Of a DNA stretch of 64,000 bases, positions 46,811-58,262 are shown piece by piece. Within the stretch, counting starts at the first letter, position 1, and the number at the start of each line of letters is the position of its first letter. The notes under the pieces were generated by a model, which saw only the letters and a program-made list of their open reading frames with translations, ran no database searches and was not told the DNA's origin. The translations under genes were made by a program, and so were the position numbers. Source of the DNA: Dryomyza anilis (Eukaryota; Arthropoda; Insecta; Diptera; Dryomyzidae); assembly GCA_951804985.1 (NCBI GenBank), contig OX638131.1, positions 89,850,349 to 89,914,348 of the forward strand, read 5' to 3'.

Positions 46811-47054
46811 TTTGGTGTCAAACAACGGAATGATATACATTGTACGCATGTGTTTTCACGAATAGACCAACAAAGCGTAGCCAGACAAGACAGCGTCTGT
46901 GTATGTATAAATGCTGATGTTATAAATATATAAATCACGACTATTCCCACGAATATCGATATTGCATCAGTTCACAAACCCTTTTTTTTTGATTAAATCG
47001 CACATAATATTATTGTTTAGAAATACTGTATTTATTTTAAGTATTTTTAAATTA

Positions 47055-47725
47055 ATAGCCCTATTCTGACGAGCATTATAACAACAGAATTTTACGTCAA
47101 AAACCTCCCAAAAATTGTGGTGAATCTCAAATTGAGATGTTTTTGTATTCTGCCAAAAAATTGAGACTCTGATAGGGTCACAAGAATTTGGAAATCTGTG
47201 ATGCTCAATGTAGCAGATCACAACGTACAAATAACGTCTAAAAAAAACTAAACTTTATGTGTTTTTTTATATTAATTGTATTGAATTAGTTCGTTAACTA
47301 TCACATAATAACACAAATCCTCCAAAAGAAGTCAAAATGCTGTTTAGAATTATAAACAATGCAGCTTGATGAGAAGAGGTTGATTTTACACTTAATACAC
47401 ATAAAACACTTAGCAGTCACTTAAATTGAAATACCACGAACTTGGGTCATATATTGGCACAATTTAAATGAATAAAATGCATTTTTGAATGCCTATTAGT
47501 CTTTAAAACTGAAAACGAAAGAAAATTCTAATATTTCAAAGTTATTTGTTTATATTTATTTACAATTAATTAAAATAAAAACTTCAAATGTGGGGTATTT
47601 CTTGAGAGTTTTTTTGTTAGATCTTTGGCAGAATACTGATTTGAGATTTTAATCACAATTATTCTAACAAGAAAAACGCCTCTCAATGAGATGTGTCTTG
47701 TGAGCACTCACAATGCCAGAATAGA
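47055..47725. mobile_element. About 670-bp TIR element
   Basis: Ends ATAGCCCTATTCTGACGAGC and the inverse GCCAGAATAGAGCTAT. Subterminal TCTCAAATTGAGATG and CTCTCAATGAGATG repeats are palindromic. No coding region and no certain target duplication. Confidence 0.6.
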
Positions 47726-47909
47726 GCTATAAGTTTTCCGTAATTTTATTGTTTCAAAATTTTTTTTTCGTAATTTATATTTTTGTTTGTTTCAAACCTA
47801 TCATATATTTCATGTCTTTAAATAAATTTAAAATTACATTTAAATCCTAAATTTTATAAAGTCATAAATGAGATTTGTTTTTAAAATCCACTAGTCTATT
47901 ACCGACTTA

Positions 47910-48075
47910 TGCCCGTAACTTCAACGAATAGATATCTACTGGTGCTTAGTTATCTATCGTGTAAGCAAAATTTCGTAACTTCAACGCATAGTTAAGGAGT
48001 AAAAACACCGGATAGGTAAGAGATATCTGTTCGGTACGAACACCAATAGATATCTACTCGTTGAAGTTACGGGCA
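47910..48075. mobile_element. 166-bp MITE, 35-bp inverted ends, TTA duplication
   Basis: The left end TGCCCGTAACTTCAACGAAT continues AGATATCTACTGGTG. The right end is its inverse with two mismatches (CACCAATAGATATCTACTCG then TTGAAGTTACGGGCA). Flanked by TTA on both sides (47907-47909, 48076-48078), the TWA-type duplication of PIF/Harbinger elements. Confidence 0.85.
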
Positions 48076-48117
48076 TTATTTTAGGATATTTCAGAGAATA
48101 CTTTTTTTTTTTTAAAT

Positions 48118-48275
48118 TAGAGATGGGCTCATGAACTGATTATAGCGTGATTTACGTAAATACCGCATTTATTCACGTGATTGTCAGTGTAAGAAGAACA
48201 AAAACAAAAGCTCATGAGTGATTAGAAAATTTCTTTCGTGAGCTGAGACAGAACTCACTCACAAGTCCATCTCTA
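48118..48275. mobile_element. 158-bp hAT-like MITE
   Basis: Ends TAGAGATGGGCTCATGA and the inverse CACAAGTCCATCTCTA, the TAGAG... form common in hAT elements. Flanks TTTTAAAT (48110-48117) and TTTTGAAT (48276-48283) are an 8-bp duplication with one mismatch. Non-coding. Confidence 0.8.
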
Positions 48276-48283
48276 TTTTGAAT

Positions 48284-49378
48284 TGGTTTCAACATTTTTC
48301 AAGGAATTCTTTTTTTCCAAAACAAGTTATCGAAGAGATATTTTTAGACTTTCAGAAAAGCTTTAAATTTTAAAAGGTTCTTGATCGACTAATTTGAATC
48401 CGCGCTTTGATTTTGTTTAGGTGTTTTGGTCATAAAGTTGGAAAATACAGAATGTGGGTATTTTTGTTCCTATACATACGAAGTATCTGTAACCAGAAGT
48501 TGGCAGGGTTGCATTGCAAGCTGAATTTTCTTATTTGACAAAAAGCCACCCATATTGTTAGTTAAAATCAGATTATATGGATCTTTTTCGAGTTGTTCTT
48601 AGATTACTAATTACTCATCAAACAAATAATAATACAAAATCGCTACTTTTAGCTACCATATTTCATTCGGTGTTGATTTTTTTTTTGCGTACACTCAGAA
48701 CACAGTTTTCTAATATTAAGAAAATTTACTTAAAAATTTACTTTAATTTAACATAATTTAAATGAAGACACATCTTTCTAATTACAAAGAAATTTTATCT
48801 CTAATTTGACTAATTATTTTGAAACTGTTTTTTGCGTGTATAAACAGAGAATAAAAACATGATTTATCGCAAATAAATTTAAAATAATTGCACAATTAAA
48901 CACGCAGCGGCAGCCAACCTGCGTAGGTTTTAAAATCAAATTCATCATATGAAGAGTCCTCTTGCTCGCACTCTCTCTCTCTTGTTCATAGAGTCATCGG
49001 CATCGTGATATGTTACCACATGTCACACATGCAACTGTAAATGTAACGGCTGCGAACGAGCACAGAGTAAAAGAGACGGCAATGTGTTTTTTCTTACTGC
49101 GACAAACAATTAAGCAAATTACGTGACCGTTATAAAGAAAATTCAAATCAGTAGACTGTCACAAAATAGTCACAATCTTCTGTCATGTTATCAGTGACGA
49201 ATGCTTCCGTTTAGGCTGCTAAACGCCTCTTCTTTGCACTGAAAGTCCTTTGCTCGGCGGGGTGTTCAAGTATAGAAAAACTTATTAGACTCCTGTTAGT
49301 TTAATGGGATTTGCATGTCCGGCAGGTTCTTGTTAAACATTGTTTTACTTTTATTTTTATTTCTTTCTCTTTTTACAG
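48284..49378. other. DIP intron, distal part
   Basis: Mixed composition with CTCTCTCTCTCTTG near 48974. It ends with a strong pyrimidine-rich acceptor (TTTCTCTTTTTACAG, 49364-49378). Confidence 0.5.
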
Positions 49379-49586
49379 GTTGCGTGGTTGCGTGTAGACA
49401 CACAAACCATACTGACGATACAAAATCACGTAATCACGAAAAATCAACGCATCGGCATTACCAACTCGGAACACAAAACGTGGACAATGAAAATCAAGGA
49501 CATTAAAGAGAGCGACAAGGGCTGGTACATGTGTCAAATCAACACGGATCCGATGAAGAGCCAGATGGGCTACTTGGATGTTGTAG
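49379..49586 (+). CDS. DIP: DIP-family Ig receptor, third coding exon (rest of Ig1)
   Basis: Encodes 69 residues plus one base. It opens VAWLRVDTQTILTIQNHVIT, with the Ig core Trp, and closes DKGWYMCQINTDPMKSQMGY-LDVV, with the second disulphide cysteine in the D-x-G-x-Y-x-C signature (ESDKGWYMC). This completes the first V-type Ig domain, the one that contacts Dpr proteins in this family. CQINTDPMKSQ-GYLDVV is nearly invariant among DIP-eta/zeta/iota-type proteins. Acceptor TTTTTACAG (phase 0) and donor GTAAGT at 49587 (phase 1). The expected next exon, starting a Pro-rich link to the second Ig domain, is not in the window. There is no stop or frameshift, so the gene looks intact. Confidence 0.95.
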
Positions 49587-49623
49587 GTAAGTTCAATGAA
49601 AATATTTATAATATTTATAATAA

Positions 49624-51653
49624 TAAAAATATAAAAATATAAAAATATAAAAATATAAAAATATAAAAATATAAAAATATAAAAATATAAAAATATAAAA
49701 ATATAAAAATATAAAAATATAAAAATATAAAAATATAAAAATATAAAAATATAAAAATATAAAAATATAAAAATATAAAAATATAAAAATATAAAAATAT
49801 AAAAATATAAAAATATAAAAATATAAAAATATAAAAATATAAAAATATAAAAATATAAAAATATAAAAATATAAAAATATAAAAATATAAAAATATAAAA
49901 ATATAAAAATATAAAAATATAAAAATATAAAAATATAAAAATATAAAAATATAAAAATATAAAAATATAAAAATATAAAAATATAAAAATATAAAAATAT
50001 AAAAATATAAAAATATAAAAATATAAAAATATAAAAATATAAAAATATAAAAATATAAAAATATAAAAATATAAAAATATAAAAATATAAAAATATAAAA
50101 ATATAAAAATATAAAAATATAAAAATATAAAAATATAAAAATATAAAAATATAAAAATATAAAAATATAAAAATATAAAAATATAAAAATATAAAAATAT
50201 AAAAATATAAAAATATAAAATATAAAAATATAAAAATATAAAAATATAAAAATATAAAAATATAAAAATATAAAAATATAAAAATATAAAAATATAAAAA
50301 TATAAAAATATAAAAATATAAAAATATAAAAATATAAAAATATAAAAATATAAAAATATAAAAATATAAAAATATAAAAATATAAAAATATAAAAATATA
50401 AAAATATAAAAATATAAAAATATAAAAATATAAAAATATAAAAATATAAAAATATAAAAATATAAAAATATAAAAATATAAAAATATAAAAATATAAAAA
50501 TATAAAAATATAAAAATATAAAAATATAAAAATATAAAAATATAAAAATATAAAAATATAAAAATATAAAAATATAAAAATATAAAAATATAAAAATATA
50601 AAATATAAAAATATAAAAATATAAAAATATAAAAATATAAAAATATAAAAATATAAAAATATAAAAATATAAAAATATAAAAATATAAAAATATAAAAAT
50701 ATAAAAATATAAAAATATAAAAATATAAAAATATAAAAATATAAAAATATAAAAATATAAAAATATAAAAATATAAAAATATAAAATATAAAAATATAAA
50801 AATATAAAAATATAAAAATATAAAAATATAAAAGTATAAAAATATAAAAATATAAAAATATAAAAATATAAAAATATAAAAATATAAAAATATAAAAATA
50901 TAAAAATATAAAAATATAAAAATATAAAAATATAACAATATAAAAATATAAAAATATAAAAATATAAAAATATAAAAATATAAAAATATAAAAATATAAA
51001 AATATAAAAATATAAAAATATAAAAATATAAAAATATAAAAATATAAAAATATAAAAATATAAAAATATAAAAATATAAAAATATAAAAATATAAAAATA
51101 TAAAAATATAAAAATATAAAAATATAAAAATATAAAAATATAAAAATATAAAAATATAAAAATATAAAAATATAACAATATAAAAATATAAAAATATAAA
51201 AATATAAAAATATAAAAATATAAAAATATAAAAATATAAAAATATAAAAATATAAAAATATAAAAATATAAAAATATAAAAATATAAAATATAAAAATAT
51301 AAAAATATAAAAATATAAAAATATAAAAATATAAAAATATAAAAATATAAAAATATAAAAATATAAAAATATAAAAATATAAAAATATAAAAATATAAAA
51401 ATATAAAAATATAAAAATATAAAAATATAAAAATATAAAAATATAAAAATATAAAAATATAAAAATATAAAAATATAAAAATATAAAAATATAAAAATAT
51501 AAAAATATAAAAATATAAAAATATAAAAATATAAAAATATAAAAATATAAAAATATAAAAATATAAAAATATAAAAATATAAAAATATAAAAATATAAAA
51601 ATATAAAAATATAAAAATTTAAAAATATAAAAATATAAAAATATAAAAATATA
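49624..51653. repeat. 2.0 kb AT array, 8-bp unit AAAAATAT, beside a splice donor
   Basis: About 254 units, starting 38 bp after the donor of the third DIP exon. Remarkably uniform: four 7-bp units (near 50217, 50596, 50785, 51287) and single substitutions near 50833 (G), 50936 and 51176 (C, exactly 240 bp or 30 units apart) and 51619. The 601-codon minus-strand open frame (IFIFLYFY repeats) is an artefact of the stop-free unit. Confidence 0.97.
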
Positions 51654-54279
51654 ATAAATTAAAAAAATAAAACTTCAACGATTTAATACAGAATTTAAGA
51701 CTCACTTATCTAAATAGGTGGAAACATGAAAACTCATTTTCGTCCTAAGTGGCGATACAAACACTTAAATGCAATGAGTCATAAGTAGCGCTTTTCGTGA
51801 CAACTTTTCAAAAACAAATTTTTAAAAACAAACACAACAATAATGACATTCATATGTCAATTAAATATGGCGGTGCATGTGCAATACAAGTAGTGGTAAA
51901 TGACGTACCACGTTATTATGATGGCTTAATGCATACAATTAAAAAAAAAACAGAAAATATATAAAAACCACAAATTAACTACTGTAAACTCAAATAAGCC
52001 AAAGAGCGATGTGGCTAACGAGACTCAGAATTAACCCCACATCAACCAAAAAAATTCATTTTATGTTCATTTGGCGTAAAAGCATTCTTTTCATGAAATG
52101 TTTTTTGAAATCAAAGTAAATAAAATAAAAAACATTTTTTTTTTAATATTTTTTATATATTATTTTTAATTTTTTTTTTTTTGTTATTTTTTATTATTTT
52201 TTAGTTCTGCATGATTTTTGTTTAACTAGCAAAACAACAAAGTTCTTTTTTGATTTTTTCATTTATTTCTTTTTTTTTTCTTTTTTTTTTTCTTTTTTTA
52301 TTATAATTTTTGTATTTCTCCCGATTACAATTTTCGCTGCCAAACTGACCGAAAGCGCGGCGCACCACACACACCACGTGGTGCTAACAAAACGTTTCCG
52401 AAGCGAAACGAATCGCAAACCGATCCGAATAACGTGCTGACAGACAGAAGCCGGGTAGCACAGTGGTGGCGTCCACTGAACCGCGTACAAATTAAATATG
52501 CTTCGTTAGAGTGGCAGGCGGCACCATACCGCACAGTGGCACAAATTGGTAAAATTTACCCGTTAATTTAAAATGACATAAATTGTTCAAATTTATAGCA
52601 AAACTAATTAATAAAATGACTGATTCCACTGTGTGTGGCCCTTTTTTGAACTCTGCATCCCCATTATTTCGCCAATATTACTCTGATTTTTGTTTGCCAC
52701 ACCATCAACTCAAACACAAAAATCGAGTCGATGAATTCCGTGACTGAGAGCATTAAGTGGACGACTGGTCCTAGTTGCGTCGGTCTGTCCGTTCGATGGC
52801 TCGTTGGCACCGTCTGGTTATGTGCTGTTATACGTTAGTTTTTTGTTAACTTTTTTTTGTTACTCCACTCATAACTAGAGTTGTAAAAGACAAATAAAAA
52901 AACCGATTATAAAAAAAAAGTTTAAAATTTTAAATTTTAGTGAAATTTTTTTAATTTTCATGAAACTTGGAAATTTAGTTAACTAAATTCCAATTTATTT
53001 TTAGTATATATATTTTTTTTTTTGTGAAAATTTTAATGAAAATTGAATTTTTTGGTAAAAACGTGTATTCATTTTAGGTAAATTGGTATTTTTGAAGATG
53101 AAAATGAAAATTAAATTTTCAGTGTACATTGGAATTTTGAGTGAAAAATTTGAATTTTTCATGTAAATCTGAATATTTACTTAAAATTATAATTTTTACT
53201 GTAAATTTGAAATTCTAGCAAAAATTTTAATTTATAGTGATAATTTGAATTTTACTCGAAAATCTGAATTTTTAATATCGATACCTTGCAGGCAAAAGAT
53301 TGTAACCAACAAAAATTAAATTTCACAGGAGGCGAAAATTTGAAAACAAGAATAACATATTCGATTTCTCCGTTCTCTACCATAGACAAGTATTTTGGCA
53401 GCTCGATTAGACACAACACCTGTGTTTGCACAATAATCTGCCTATATTGTACCCATCTCCAAATTATCCCGAGATTCTAATTACCCAGGTATAAGCTATA
53501 ACATTCTGCTTTCGACAAACTTCTACTTATCTGTATATCGTCGATGTTACTGTAATCTACAAATCCGAATACCGCCTACAAAATGAATTTTACAGAAACA
53601 AATGTTTTGTGTCTCTATTCTGCGCTTACTTCATCCAAAATTAAATATGTCATAGTTTATAAAGCCATTAATTAAATTGTTCTTATCAAATCTGCCGAGA
53701 ATCTACCTTTAAAATTTCAGACAATTTCAAATACTTCCGTCACAACATTGTTGGCATTTTGCAAATAAAAATTTGACTTGTTTAAAATAAGAGGAACACT
53801 TTTTTTAAACCACATATCTGTTTGTAATATTACTGAAAAATGACAAATATATATATTTTTTTGGTTTTTAATTTATGTGGAACTTTATAGGCAGATTTCC
53901 GGAATATTTAGAGAAAATATCCATCTTCGATAAAATCTGCGCATTTTTCAGCTTTAGATAAAATGTTTCCTAAATGCTTTGAGTCTGCCAAATATATTTA
54001 ATAGGCTTGTTATACTTTTACGACTGACTTCCATTTAGCTGTATGTTTCTCGACAATACGCTCGAAATGTTTTTGAAAAATGCCAGAAATTTCTTGGGTT
54101 TTTTCCATTTCGATATCGTTTTCGAATTACATTTTTATAAAGGGACGGTTTCGATATAACGATTCTATGTTAGGGTATCGATGACGCTAGTTTTCATGAT
54201 GGTTTTTTTTTTAATTTTAGTTCTGTCTAAACAATATGTTTTCATTTATTTTCGAATTATATGTATATATTACTATATA
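51654..54279. other. DIP intron, unique part with a GC-richer block
   Basis: 52330-52540 and 52700-52830 are GC-richer than their surroundings. The first holds the 12-bp palindrome CACCACGTGGTG (52372-52383). 53000-53280 has degenerate GAAAATTTGAATTTTT-type repeats reminiscent of the 19-bp satellite. Frames of 64-75 codons have no domain. Confidence 0.45.
52372..52383. promoter_or_regulatory. Perfect 12-bp palindrome with an E-box core
   Basis: CACCACGTGGTG, centred on CACGTG, the target of several bHLH factors. It lies in a GC-richer intronic block about 2.8 kb after the third coding exon. Function is inferred from the motif only. Confidence 0.3.
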
Positions 54280-55562
54280 AGGACTGCGTCGAATAAAAAT
54301 GTCCGCTACAAAAATGAAAAAATCTAGAAATCTAGTATTCGAATTTTTATAGAATAAAATATTTTATTTTGAAAATTATTTTTAGATTTAAAAAGAAATA
54401 TAAAAAACCAGAAATTAATATTTTTTAATAAAAAGTTTTAATTTTTCCGGAACCCCTTCCATTAATGTTGTAATGGTAGTGTCCGACACCCTCACAGCTG
54501 CTGAAGACCACTTTCTTTTAAAGTCTTGAAGGTCTTTGGCCACTTTTTTTGTTGTCTTCATCTCCTTTTTTACTACAGCCCAGTATCTCTCAATCGGCCT
54601 GAGTTCTGGACAGTTTGGTGGATTGGCTTCTCTAGGCACCAAAATCACTGCATTTTGTCGGATCCACTCTAAGGCCGTTTTGCTGTAGTGACATGAAGCG
54701 AGGTCAGGCCAAAAAAATGTGGACACTTGATGTTGGCGTAAAAATGGAAGCAATCTCTTTTGCAAGCATTCCTTCCCATATATTTCGCTATTAATTGTAC
54801 CCGATGTCACGAATGAGCTGCTCCTTTTTCCACAACTGCAAATTGCCTTCCAAACAAGGAATTTCTTTGGGAATTTTGTCTTTTTTTTTTGATTTGAATT
54901 TTTCAGCGACATTTCCTCGAGAATCGGCTGTATAAAATTCCTGCCCAGGTAACTGAGAAAAGTCCGCTAAAACATACGTTTCCATTATAAAGCAATCGTA
55001 TTTTTTAAAAAAATATTGGTTCAGGTTTTTAGCTCGTTGTTTTGCGGTTTCATTCTTGACGGCATTTCTATCCGGAACTTTTTGGACCTTTTACGTCTTC
55101 AGTCCAGCTTCTTTCTTAGTCCTGCGGCCGAAAGATTCTGAGTACTCCGCCTTTCTCGCCAATTTCCTTCCGGATATGCTTGGATCTTTCTTTAAAATAT
55201 TCAGAACCTTCTTCGACTTTTCACGATCTTTTTTTTTACCAGAACCTTTCTTCCGATCAATACTCAGGTCTTCCTTAAAGCGGTTGATAGCGGGTTAGGG
55301 TCTTAGGGTTAGCCCCTACCTCCTTGGCAATTTTTTTAAAAATCCAACTAGGTTGTTTTTGAAAAATTTTAATTATATTTTCTCGCACTTCCACTTCGTT
55401 TGCCATTTTCGCGTTAAATAAATTTTGTATTGACTATAACTGACACAAATTATATTCTGCCATTTAATTCAGAGCTACTATGATCAAATTTTTTTAATTT
55501 GAATTTTGCAATAGCACATTATGGGAAGATATGTAACGGACAATTTTATTCGACGCAGTCCT
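54280..55562 (-). pseudogene. Tc1/mariner DD37E transposon, full length but inactivated
   Basis: 1283 bp between inverted ends AGGACTGCGTCGAATAAAA (54280) and TTTTATTCGACGCAGTCCT (55562), flanked by TA on both sides. On the minus strand the transposase would start at 55406 (MANEVEVREN) and end at 54415, about 330 residues, usual for Tc1/mariner. An N-terminal helix-turn-helix is followed by a basic linker and the catalytic domain with DLASCHYS and ELRPIERYWA. Damage: a frameshift near 55290, a TAC-to-TAA stop in GLKT(Y)KVQKV near 55088, and an in-frame loss of the Asp pair (IMETYV here, IMDDETYV in the 1250 copy). The last removes the first catalytic residue. The last 165 codons are open. Confidence 0.9.
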
Positions 55563-55593
55563 TAAGTTTAGGTTATGCTTTTCATGTTATACT

Positions 55594-55646
55594 ATGATTT
55601 CGAAACCGGTTTTATATAGCTTCGGTAAAACCGATTTCGAAATTAT
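55594..55646. repeat. 20-bp-arm hairpin
   Basis: Arms ATGATTTCGAAACCGGTTTT and AAAACCGATTTCGAAATTAT, two mismatches, with a 13-nt loop. Confidence 0.6.
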
Positions 55647-55649
55647 CAC

Positions 55650-56167
55650 ATTACGTAGAATAAAGTGATGTGATATTTTGCCTAGTGACAACGTGAAAAT
55701 TCAAATGTCACACACATCGTAAAATTAAGCGTTTGTTAGAGAACGACGTTGAACAGTGAAAATCTACTGACTTGTACGCTGTTTGTAACAATTTTGTGCT
55801 TGTTTGGCGCAACATTCGGCAGGGCATGTACAAGATTCGTTTTGATGATGATGTGACGGTTGCACGTCCAGCGAGTGACAACTGTCCCAGTGAGTGACTT
55901 TTAAAGAGATTAAGCTTGAATTAAATATTGGCACAATTTAGAGAAAATAAATCTACTAGCAATATTAAAGTTTATTTCTTACTTTGAGAAATTAGTTTCT
56001 ATTTTACTATATATTTTTCTAATTTGTAATTAGTTCATTAAAATTTATATTTATTTAATTATAATTTATAATTATTTAATTATAATTTATAATTATTTAA
56101 TTATAATTTATAATTATTTAATTATGATTATTTATTATTATTATTATTTAAAATTTATTTATAATTC

Positions 56168-56219
<52 letters not shown>

Positions 56220-56600
56220 TTATTTATTTATGTGTTATTAAAAACATTTTATTAATATCAAAAATATGTTCACAATAAAATATAAATTATTTATATATCA
56301 TATATATATATGCTTATTATTTTATTTTTTATATTTTATTAATGTAAAAAATAAATTCAAAATAAAATGTAAATTATTTAAATATGATTTTTTTTTTTTA
56401 TTTTAATATGTTATTTGATTTATGAAAGACATTTTTCTATAGATCTCAAATATAAAAATATCAAGAATATGAAATATTTTTAATAAAAATAATTTACAAA
56501 CATTTTTAACCAAACCGTTAGATTTATAAATAACAGAATTATATTTCTGTTTTTTATAGGCTTTTAAAATGTTTGAAACCAAATTTCTGTATAAAAGATT
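55650..56600. other. DIP intron with simple AT repeats
   Basis: 55650-55920 is unique. 56030-56130 repeats AATTATAATTTATAATTATTT, 56165-56220 is a TTTA microsatellite, and the rest is AT-rich. No coding support. Confidence 0.6.
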
Positions 56601-56619
56601 CATTTTCATAAGTACAAAT

Positions 56620-57632
56620 ATTATGACCCGGGTCCGGTACGATAAGTCGAAATTTAAAATATCGAAACAAAAAATACCGAAGACAATGTAGAAATGTAGA
56701 AAATAAAATTGCCGAAACCTGAAAATGTCGAAAACAAAAATGTCGCAAACCAAAATGTCGAAAAAAAAAATGTTGAAAACTAAAATGTTGAAAAACAAAA
56801 TGTCGAAAACTAAAAATGTCGAAATTTAATATGACCAAATCATTTTTTGCCGAAAAAATGATGAAAAATGTCGAAAAAACTCAAAGATAAAGATATTAAA
56901 AAAGAACGAATTCTGTTTTTTAGCTACTCTAGGATTCATGCGGAGATTTTTAGATATGCTGCCTTCAAAATAACATCTTGGTATTTAGCTTCAACACTTA
57001 TAAAAAATCAACAAAAATTTCGATTTTTTTTTTAAATACTTTTTTTAAGGACGTGAAATTCGAAGTTCAAGGATAACGACCATTGGTCATATGTTCATGT
57101 TAAGAAGAATTTTCCAAAAGATTGTTTTATTAGTTTTAAAACGAAACCTTATCAAAGTTTCTAGCATCAAGGAATATTTCAATAGGAACCACCATACATA
57201 AGTTATCATTGACAAATTTTTAACTTTGGACTGTATCTCTGGAAAAAGTGATATTTTTGGAAATAGTGGTCGGAAAAAAATGGCGAATGCAGATCCCGAT
57301 ACCCTTTATCAGTTGCCAAAATATCATGGAAATTGAAGAGAGTGAGTTGCAAATCCTACGAGATTTGGTGTGGAATTGCTCATATATGATTTGAAATTTG
57401 TATTTCAACATTTTGATATTTTGGCATTTTAATTTTCGACATTTTTTGTTGCTATAAAAAAATGTTTTTGTATTTATGATTTAAAAAATTTGTCGACATT
57501 TTCTGGCTTTAAAATATTTTTCGACATTTTGTGATTCGGCCAAATATTGTTTCGGCGTTCTAAGGCTTTTATAATTTTGACATTTTACGGTTTCGACATT
57601 TTTTTTTCGATATTTCGTACGGATCCCTTATG
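56620..57632. mobile_element. 1.0 kb TIR element with internal tandem repeats
   Basis: Ends ATGACCCGGGTCCGGTACGA and the inverse TTTCGTACGGATCCCTTATG-ACCC. After the left end lies an array of AAAATGTCGAAAAC-type units of about 15-17 bp (56690-56880). Before the right end are inverse TTTTCGACATTTT units (57420-57610). Between them (57040-57390) is a diverged single arm of the 23739 foldback, ending TTTGGTGTGGAATTGCTCAT. Confidence 0.65.
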
Positions 57633-57649
57633 ACCCATATAACAAAATA

Positions 57650-58262
57650 AAATTCTTAATACCAGAAATTATTTTCTTAAAAACAGAAATTATTTCTTTT
57701 GTAAAGAGAACATTTTTATAATAAAATAAACATTTTTATTAATAAAAGAATAATATTTTACTACTTTTATAAAATAAATTATTTCCCTTATAAAAGAAAA
57801 TATTTTTTTTGTAACAAAAAAAAATATATTTCTTGTTTAAAAATTTTATTAATAAAAGAAAGTATATTTTTAATAAACGAAAAAAAGTCAAAATAAAAGA
57901 GAGTATTTTCTTAATAAAAGAAAATATTTTCCTAGGAAAAGAAAATTATTCTTAATAAATTAAAATATTTTCTTAATAAAATAAAATATTTTCTTAATAA
58001 AATAAAATATTTTCTTAATAAAAGAAAATATTTTCTTAATAAATAAAATATTTTCAAAATAAAAAAAATATTTTCCTAGTAAAAGAAAATTATTCTTAAT
58101 AAAATAAAATATTTTCTTAATAAAATAAGATATTTTCCTTATAAAATAAAATATTTTCTTAATAAAAAAAAAAAATTCTTAATAAAAGAAAATATTTTTC
58201 TTAATAAAATTAAATATGTTCTTAAAAAAAATATTTTTTTTGTTAAAAATAAAAAGTTAAAA
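57650..58262. repeat. Degenerate tandem repeat, unit about 20 bp
   Basis: Repeats of AAAATATTTTCTTAATAAAA with substitutions and length changes. Each unit is partly self-complementary (AAAATATTTT). Confidence 0.85.

Noticed and set aside
49373..51178. 601-codon minus-strand frame of IFIFLYFY repeats
   Set aside because: An artefact of the AAAAATAT array; its C-terminal part is the antisense of the real DIP exon.
55739..55900. Additional transposase fragment near GACTTGTACGCTGTTTG
   Set aside because: The translation has no catalytic motif and the resemblance is too weak to support a call.
56403..56838. 131- and 94-codon frames with FDI/RHF repeats
   Set aside because: They read through the antisense of AAAATGTCGAAAAC repeat units inside a TIR element.
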